A stretch of 64,000 bases of DNA from Woeseiaceae bacterium (GTDB lineage: Bacteria > Pseudomonadota > Gammaproteobacteria > Steroidobacterales > Woeseiaceae), in assembly GCA_028289545.1 (NCBI GenBank), contig JANQPG010000032.1, forward strand, positions 62,001-126,000, in the 5' to 3' direction. Made by a program: the position numbers and the translations under genes. Within the stretch, counting starts at the first letter, position 1; each line of letters begins with the position of its first letter. The notes beneath the pieces are model-generated. The model saw nothing but the letters and a program-made list of their open reading frames with translations. It had not been told where the DNA came from and did no database searches. Below, one piece after another: positions 59,411-64,000 of the stretch.

Positions 59411-60435
59411 GAGGGTCCTCCCGACGCCTTCCGCGTGCCGTAGACACGCGGCTGAATCAGATTGTCGATGTGCGGAGACACCGCATTCGCCAGCAGGATC
59501 GCGTACATAACGCCTTCGGGCATGCCGCCCCAGAGGCGGATCACTACGACGAGCGCGCCAATCAGTACGCCGTAAACGACGCAGCCCGCGTTTGTCATCG
59601 GCGAAGCGACCATGTCCGTCGCCATGAACACGGCACCGAGCATCAGACCGCCGGTGAACAGCATGAACACCGGACCCGGATAGTCTGCCGGTGCGACGAG
59701 GTGCAGGACGCCGCTCAACGCAAACACCGTCGCGAGGATTGCGAGCGGTATGCGCCAGTTCATCATCTGGCGCGCGATGAGATACAGACCGCCGGCGAGT
59801 ATCAGGACACCGCCGGTCTCACCCGTCGAGCCGGCGGTCAGGCCGGTCGCGAGATCGAGCGCCGCGGTGGCCTCACCGTCGAACTTCATTGCCGCGAGCG
59901 GCGTCGCCCCGGTAAGCACGTCGTACACCGGCGTCGCAAACGGAAACGTGAGCGATGACGCCGGCAGACCGACGAACCGGTCCGCCTCGAGCGCCGGATA
60001 CCAGGTGGTCATCGCCACTGGAAACGCCGCCTGCAGAAACGCGCGCCCGACCAGCGCCGGATTGAACGCGTTGTGACCAAGACCGCCGAACAGAAACTTG
60101 CCGACACCGACCGCAATCACGCCGCCCAGCACGACCATCCAGACCGGCAGCGCCGGCGGCAAGGTCAGACCGTAAATGACGCCCGTCACCGCCGTGGACC
60201 AGTCGCCGAGCGTCGACGCCGCGCCCCGCCAGCGGCACAGCAGATGCTCCGTCACCAGGCAGCTCGCAACCGCCGCTGCCAGCGTTACCAACGCGGCGAG
60301 CCCGAACACGTAGACGGAAAACGCGCAGACCGGCAGCAGCGCATAGACAACGTGACGCATGATCGTGTCGACGCTTGCGCCGCTTGCGATGTGCGGCGAC
60401 GTGCCGATCTCGAGCGTTTTGCCAGCTTTAGCCAC
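59407..60435 (-). CDS. rnfD: Rnf complex subunit RnfD
   Basis: A 342-residue multi-span membrane subunit with covalent FMN. The start is GTG 60435 (MAKAGKTLEIGTSPHIASG), whose G is the last base of the rnfC stop TAG; longer frames run through rnfC and are rejected. Landmarks are TSPHIASGASVDTIMRHVVYALLP, FGGLGHNAFNPALVGRAFL, the flavinylation site VLTGATPLAAMKFDGE, and MATDMVASPMTNAG followed by GMPEGVMYAILLANAVSPHID at the end. It acts as the membrane electron carrier between RnfG and RnfC/RnfB sides. Confidence 0.95.
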   Translation of the reverse strand: MAKAGKTLEIGTSPHIASGASVDTIMRHVVYALLPVCAFSVYVFGLAALVTLAAAVASCLVTEHLLCRWRGAASTLGDWSTAVTGVIYGLTLPPALPVWMVVLGGVIAVGVGKFLFGGLGHNAFNPALVGRAFLQAAFPVAMTTWYPALEADRFVGLPASSLTFPFATPVYDVLTGATPLAAMKFDGEATAALDLATGLTAGSTGETGGVLILAGGLYLIARQMMNWRIPLAILATVFALSGVLHLVAPADYPGPVFMLFTGGLMLGAVFMATDMVASPMTNAGCVVYGVLIGALVVVIRLWGGMPEGVMYAILLANAVSPHIDNLIQPRVYGTRKASGGPS

Positions 60436-61772
60436 TAGCGAGACCTCTGCTCGCGCACGAGCGCCTTGGCCGAGCGGAATCGCTGCACCAGGGGGATGTG
60501 GGACGGGCAAACGTACGAACAGGCGCCGCACTCGAAACAATCCAGCAGATGGAACTCGTCCGCCATGCGCTCGTAGTCGGCGATCTTCGCGAGCAGACCA
60601 AGCTGTGAGGGGTTCAGGTGAATCGGACAGGCGTCAACACAATACGCGCAGTGGATGCAGGCATACTCTTTTCGCTGGGCACCGGTCTCGGCTTGCGTGA
60701 ACGCGACGAATCCCGAGGTCCCCTTCGTGATCGGTATGTCGAGGCTCGACAGCGCCTGCCCCATCATCGGGCCGCCGAGAAACACGCGGCTGACGTCATC
60801 GGAGACCTCGACCTGCTCGAGCGCAAACCTGAGCGGCGTGCCGACCGGGATACGATAGTTGCCCTTACGCCTGACGGCGGGGCCGGTGAGCGTGACGACG
60901 CGCTCCTGGATGCCGCGGCCGTGCGGCAAGAGCCTGCCGATCTCGGCGGCCGTCGCGACATTGACGACCACTGCACCGACGTCGGCCGGCAATCCACGCG
61001 ACGGCACCTCCTTGCCGAGCAACGCCGTAATCAGCATTTTCTCCGCGCCCTGCGGGTACTTCACCTGGACGACGCGAACGGCGACGGGCAGGTCTTGCGG
61101 GACCGTTCGCTGCAACGTCTCGGCGGCATCCAGCTTGTTGGCCTCGATCCCGATCAACGCGCGCGCGGCGCCGGTCGCCTTGAGCAAATAGCGCAAGCCG
61201 GTATACACGTCGGCGGGCTGCTCCAGCATTACGCGATGATCCGTCGTGAGATAAGGCTCACACTCGACGCCGTTCAGTATCAAGGTATCGATCGATTTGC
61301 CTTCGGGCGGCACCAGCTTGACGTGGGTCGGAAACGCGGCCCCGCCAAGGCCGACAATCCCCGCCGCCTGGATGGCGGCAACAATCTCACCCGGACTGGC
61401 GGTGGCGAGATCACAGGGCTCGCCTTCGGCGACCTCCTGGGACGAACCCGGGTACGGTTCCAGGTAGATGCCGGTCACCATCTTGCCGGCAATGCCCGGC
61501 ACCAGCCCGATCCGCCGCACCACACCCGACGCCGGCGAATGCTGCGGCACCGAAACGAAGCCGTCGGCTCTCGCCAGCACCTGTCCCCTGACCACTTCCT
61601 CACCCTCGCGCACGACCGGTACGGCCGGTTTGCCGATGTGCTGGGACAACGGGATGACGAGCACCGGCGCAAACGGAAACTGACGGATACCGAGCGCGCG
61701 CGTGTCGTCCTTCGACTCGGGCGGATGTACGCCGTGAGTGAAGGTCGGATAACGCTGTCGCAACGGGAGCAT
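60435..61772 (-). CDS. rnfC: Rnf complex subunit RnfC
   Basis: A 445-residue cytoplasmic-face subunit that binds NADH/FMN. The N-terminal lipoyl-like part (PESKDDTRALGIRQFPFAPVLVIPL) is followed by the NADH/FMN-binding domain (GIVGLGGAAFPTHVKL, LILNGVECEPYLTTDHRVML) and SLBB region. Two ferredoxin-type [4Fe-4S] motifs close the protein: CIHCAYCVDACP and CFECGACSYVCP. The length is that of the short form of RnfC, without the Ala/Lys-rich tail of E. coli RsxC. The start ATG 61772 lies 15 bases after the PFOR stop, so the genes are in one transcript. Confidence 0.95.
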   Translation of the reverse strand: MLPLRQRYPTFTHGVHPPESKDDTRALGIRQFPFAPVLVIPLSQHIGKPAVPVVREGEEVVRGQVLARADGFVSVPQHSPASGVVRRIGLVPGIAGKMVTGIYLEPYPGSSQEVAEGEPCDLATASPGEIVAAIQAAGIVGLGGAAFPTHVKLVPPEGKSIDTLILNGVECEPYLTTDHRVMLEQPADVYTGLRYLLKATGAARALIGIEANKLDAAETLQRTVPQDLPVAVRVVQVKYPQGAEKMLITALLGKEVPSRGLPADVGAVVVNVATAAEIGRLLPHGRGIQERVVTLTGPAVRRKGNYRIPVGTPLRFALEQVEVSDDVSRVFLGGPMMGQALSSLDIPITKGTSGFVAFTQAETGAQRKEYACIHCAYCVDACPIHLNPSQLGLLAKIADYERMADEFHLLDCFECGACSYVCPSHIPLVQRFRSAKALVREQRSR

Positions 61773-61787
61773 CTTTGGCGTTACTCG

Positions 61788-64000
61788 TCAGTTGTATTTG
61801 GCGCCGCGGGCGATCCACTTGTCGATGTCGCCGGCCGACCGGTCGCGCGGCAACCCCGGGTGTATGACCTCTGCGGTACATTTCTCGGCCGCCTTGACGA
61901 GGTCGCTGTAGGGACCCGCCAGCGCATCCTTGATGACCGCCTTCTTGTCCGCGTTGTACTCGAACATGGCCGGATTTAGCTTGATGCATTCGTCGCACGC
62001 CGTGCATTCCTCGGTATCGATCCAGGGCGCCATGTAGTCGTCGCCGGCCTGCGGTGCCGTGACCGCCGCATCCGCCGGCGCTGCGGCAGCCAGGTCCTGA
62101 ACCGGCGCGACGTCGACGCCTTCCTCGCCCGCAATCCGTGCCAGACCCTGGGCGATCTTCGATACCACCTCGCCGCGAATCCGGCTCTCGATCCCGGCGA
62201 GATCCGGCTCCGTCCTGTCGGCGCCGGCCAGTCCGCGCAACATCGTCCAGAAGTCACGCCGTTCCTCACAGGATGTCACCATCGTCTCGTCGACGAGCAG
62301 GCGGCTCAGGCGATGCTTGCGGTCGACGCTCCAGATGTAGGGGAAGCGGCCTTCGCGGTCGTCTTCGTCGAACTCGAGGAACTCGTGCAAGGGCACCATC
62401 TTGTCGTTCCACGTGTCCGGAGGCGCCATGCGAAAGTGCTTGCGGAAGCGCACTTCGGTGATCGCAAAATCCGCGAACGTCATCGGCAGCTCGAGCGTCT
62501 TCTCGCGGGCGCCTTCGCGATAGTTGAGCGTGTAGCTCGGCCAGTCGGCGTCCGGCGCCGGATTGCCGGACAGGTCGAAACACTCGGCCGCCGTGACGCC
62601 CTTGTCCGGGTCGTAGCGGAACAGCGGATAGGCCCGGGACTCGACCGCAAGCTTCGCCTGCCGCTCGCTCATATCGTCGCCGATACCGTGCTCGGGCTGG
62701 CAGGACGTATACAGGTTGAAGAGCGCCGGGCGCCTGGTCAGCAGACCCTCGATGAACCCTTCGATCATGTGGCTGGCGTTCGCGATCGTGCTCTGCATGA
62801 CGTAGCTCGTGCGATGCGCCATGCCGACGAGGCCAATCTCCTTGCGCACTTCTTCCTTGCCCTTGATCGCCTTGCCGAACTGCGCCATGTCGGAGACCTG
62901 CCCCAGGAAACCCGAGGTACAGGCCTGGCCGCCGGTGTTCGAATACACCTGGGTGTCGACGACGAGTACTTTGACCGGCTTGCCCGACATCATCAGGCGC
63001 GACAGATTCTGGAACCCGATGTCGTACATTGCGCCGTCGCCGCCGACCGCCACGACGGGCGGACACAGTTCGAATTCCTCGTCGCTGAACTGCCGCCAGT
63101 CGAAGTGGGTGAAGACATCGTCGTGCACCGACGGCCGATAGTCGCCAGCCAGCTCGAGCTCCGCCCTGCGGATGGCCTTGAAACCTTCCGCCATCTTGGC
63201 CATGTGACCTTCGAACACGCCCATCGCCAACGACGGGGCGTCCTGGAACAGGTGATTGGCCCACGGGAACGGATACGGGTTGAACGGGTAGGTGCTGCCC
63301 CACACGGAGGTACAACCCGTGGCGTTGAGCATGCCCATGCGCGCGCGCCCTCGCCCGGTCGTGCCCTCAACGTAACGCCATTTGAGCGTTTCCAGCTCGC
63401 CGATCAGACCGGTCATCCGCTTCAGCCAGGCCGGATCGATGGGCTCTGCCCCTTTGTCGTGTTCTATCCGATCCGCTATGCCGGCCAAGGTCACGTCATT
63501 GTCGCCGATGGCCTCGACGACGCGCGCCATCTCCGCCGTATCGCCGAGATCGATGTCACCCACGAGCCGGTCCTGCACGGACTGCTTGAGCTTGCCGATC
63601 AATGCGTCGAGCTTTGCGACATGCGCCTCGATACGCGGCTGCATCAGCGCCTCGACGGTCGCGACGAACAGGTGCATTACGGTCTTCTCCGCGCAGCCGA
63701 GACAGGCGCCGTCGCCGCTCGCGAATGCCAGGTAGTTGTCCTTGTCGAGCAGTATCGTCTCGAGCGCGCCGATGCGCTCCTCGAGATTGTCGACGCGAAT
63801 GTATTTCTGCGGCGTGTTCGGCAGATCGAGCCAGAAGTCCCAGTGCTTGCGAAGCCGTTTTACGGAGTCGGGCGTTTGCGTGACGGGCTTGAGCGCGTCG
63901 TCGTCGCAGACCTGAACACACTCCATGCAGCCTTTGCAGGTGTACGGATCCACCGTGATCGACAGCAGGCCGCCGTCGCCGGCCTGCTTTTTCTCCGGGA
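61788..64000 (-). CDS. nifJ: Pyruvate:ferredoxin (flavodoxin) oxidoreductase, C-terminal part, with extra ferredoxin domain
   Basis: The frame is open to the window end, so the N-terminal pyruvate-binding domains lie outside. Visible in order: a ferredoxin motif (CKGCMECVQVCDDD) of the internal iron-sulfur domain, KHWDFWLDLPNTPQKYIRV, the thiamine-diphosphate domain with GACLGCAEKTV, NATGCTSVWGSTYPFNPY, VAVGGDGAMYDIGFQNLSRL and VYSNTGGQACTSGFLGQ, then a C-terminal extension of about 70 residues with CTACDECIKLNPAMFEYN and a later Cys, a further [4Fe-4S] ferredoxin. The enzyme oxidises pyruvate with CoA to acetyl-CoA and CO2 and reduces ferredoxin. Placed directly before rnfC, it should feed the Rnf complex. 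An insertion between AEKTV and NATGC makes it longer than NifJ there. Confidence 0.92.
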   Translation of the reverse strand, partial: PEKKQAGDGGLLSITVDPYTCKGCMECVQVCDDDALKPVTQTPDSVKRLRKHWDFWLDLPNTPQKYIRVDNLEERIGALETILLDKDNYLAFASGDGACLGCAEKTVMHLFVATVEALMQPRIEAHVAKLDALIGKLKQSVQDRLVGDIDLGDTAEMARVVEAIGDNDVTLAGIADRIEHDKGAEPIDPAWLKRMTGLIGELETLKWRYVEGTTGRGRARMGMLNATGCTSVWGSTYPFNPYPFPWANHLFQDAPSLAMGVFEGHMAKMAEGFKAIRRAELELAGDYRPSVHDDVFTHFDWRQFSDEEFELCPPVVAVGGDGAMYDIGFQNLSRLMMSGKPVKVLVVDTQVYSNTGGQACTSGFLGQVSDMAQFGKAIKGKEEVRKEIGLVGMAHRTSYVMQSTIANASHMIEGFIEGLLTRRPALFNLYTSCQPEHGIGDDMSERQAKLAVESRAYPLFRYDPDKGVTAAECFDLSGNPAPDADWPSYTLNYREGAREKTLELPMTFADFAITEVRFRKHFRMAPPDTWNDKMVPLHEFLEFDEDDREGRFPYIWSVDRKHRLSRLLVDETMVTSCEERRDFWTMLRGLAGADRTEPDLAGIESRIRGEVVSKIAQGLARIAGEEGVDVAPVQDLAAAAPADAAVTAPQAGDDYMAPWIDTEECTACDECIKLNPAMFEYNADKKAVIKDALAGPYSDLVKAAEKCTAEVIHPGLPRDRSAGDIDKWIARGAKYN

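Overview
The window reads as chromosomal DNA of a GC-rich, free-living, probably marine or sediment gammaproteobacterium. The reasons are a monofunctional transglycosylase MtgA, a Zur-controlled folE2/cysS/COG0523 zinc cluster, MogA, a TonB-dependent receptor and a complete-looking rnf electron-transfer operon. The lineage is inferred from gene content only, and I would not name a genus. Both ends cut through genes.

Layout. 0-5.2 kb: housekeeping and small envelope genes (HD-domain protein, Xre regulator with a membrane partner, mtgA, a lipoprotein, two secreted proteins). 5.2-27.4 kb: a large catabolic cluster with two regulatory styles. It holds a LacI-type regulator beside a short-chain dehydrogenase and an HpaI-type aldolase; a TonB receptor with a VOC enzyme; a seven-gene plus-strand operon (HisD/HpsN-like dehydrogenase, five-component Opp-type ABC importer, phosphomannose-isomerase-type cupin); and an AraC-led minus-strand operon (sugar isomerase, PanB-like enzyme, GH38 alpha-mannosidase). 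Two PhyH-type dioxygenases follow, each with a divergent AraC regulator. Together they suggest uptake and breakdown of a mannose-containing glycoside or osmolyte and oxidation of its aglycone; the substrate is not determined. 27.5-32.7 kb: DUF2797, a DUF3127 protein with an SSB-like tail, a repeat-bearing secreted protein, a degenerate hydrolase, and a VOC/WYL-regulator pair around a long palindrome. 32.8-38.6 kb: zinc-limitation cluster (folE2, cysS, COG0523 GTPase, zur) with two Zur-box-like palindromes and a divergent flavoprotein. 38.7-42.6 kb: mogA, DUF2237, GST, NTF2-like, and a cytochrome c fused to a duplicated domain.

42.8-54.9 kb is the most unusual part: nine minus-strand genes, none of which I can place in a characterised system. 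They are two paralogous membrane-anchored proteins, a secreted PsbP-like protein, a polytopic membrane protein, a small Gln-rich coiled coil, two paralogous proteins of unknown fold, a 1252-residue coiled coil with sixteen 19-residue repeats and a possible nuclease-fold C-terminus, and a Sel1-plus-CbxX AAA+ ATPase. This is the best candidate here for an undescribed system.

55.1-55.5 kb: a decayed SDR gene and tRNA-Arg(CCG). 55.6-64 kb: a membrane protein, then one tight operon running pyruvate:ferredoxin oxidoreductase (partial) - rnfC - rnfD - rnfG - rnfE - rnfA - small Cys-rich NqrM-like protein - plant-type ferredoxin/NADP reductase. It would couple pyruvate oxidation, ferredoxin, the membrane ion gradient and NAD(P)H. 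No rnfB is present in the window.
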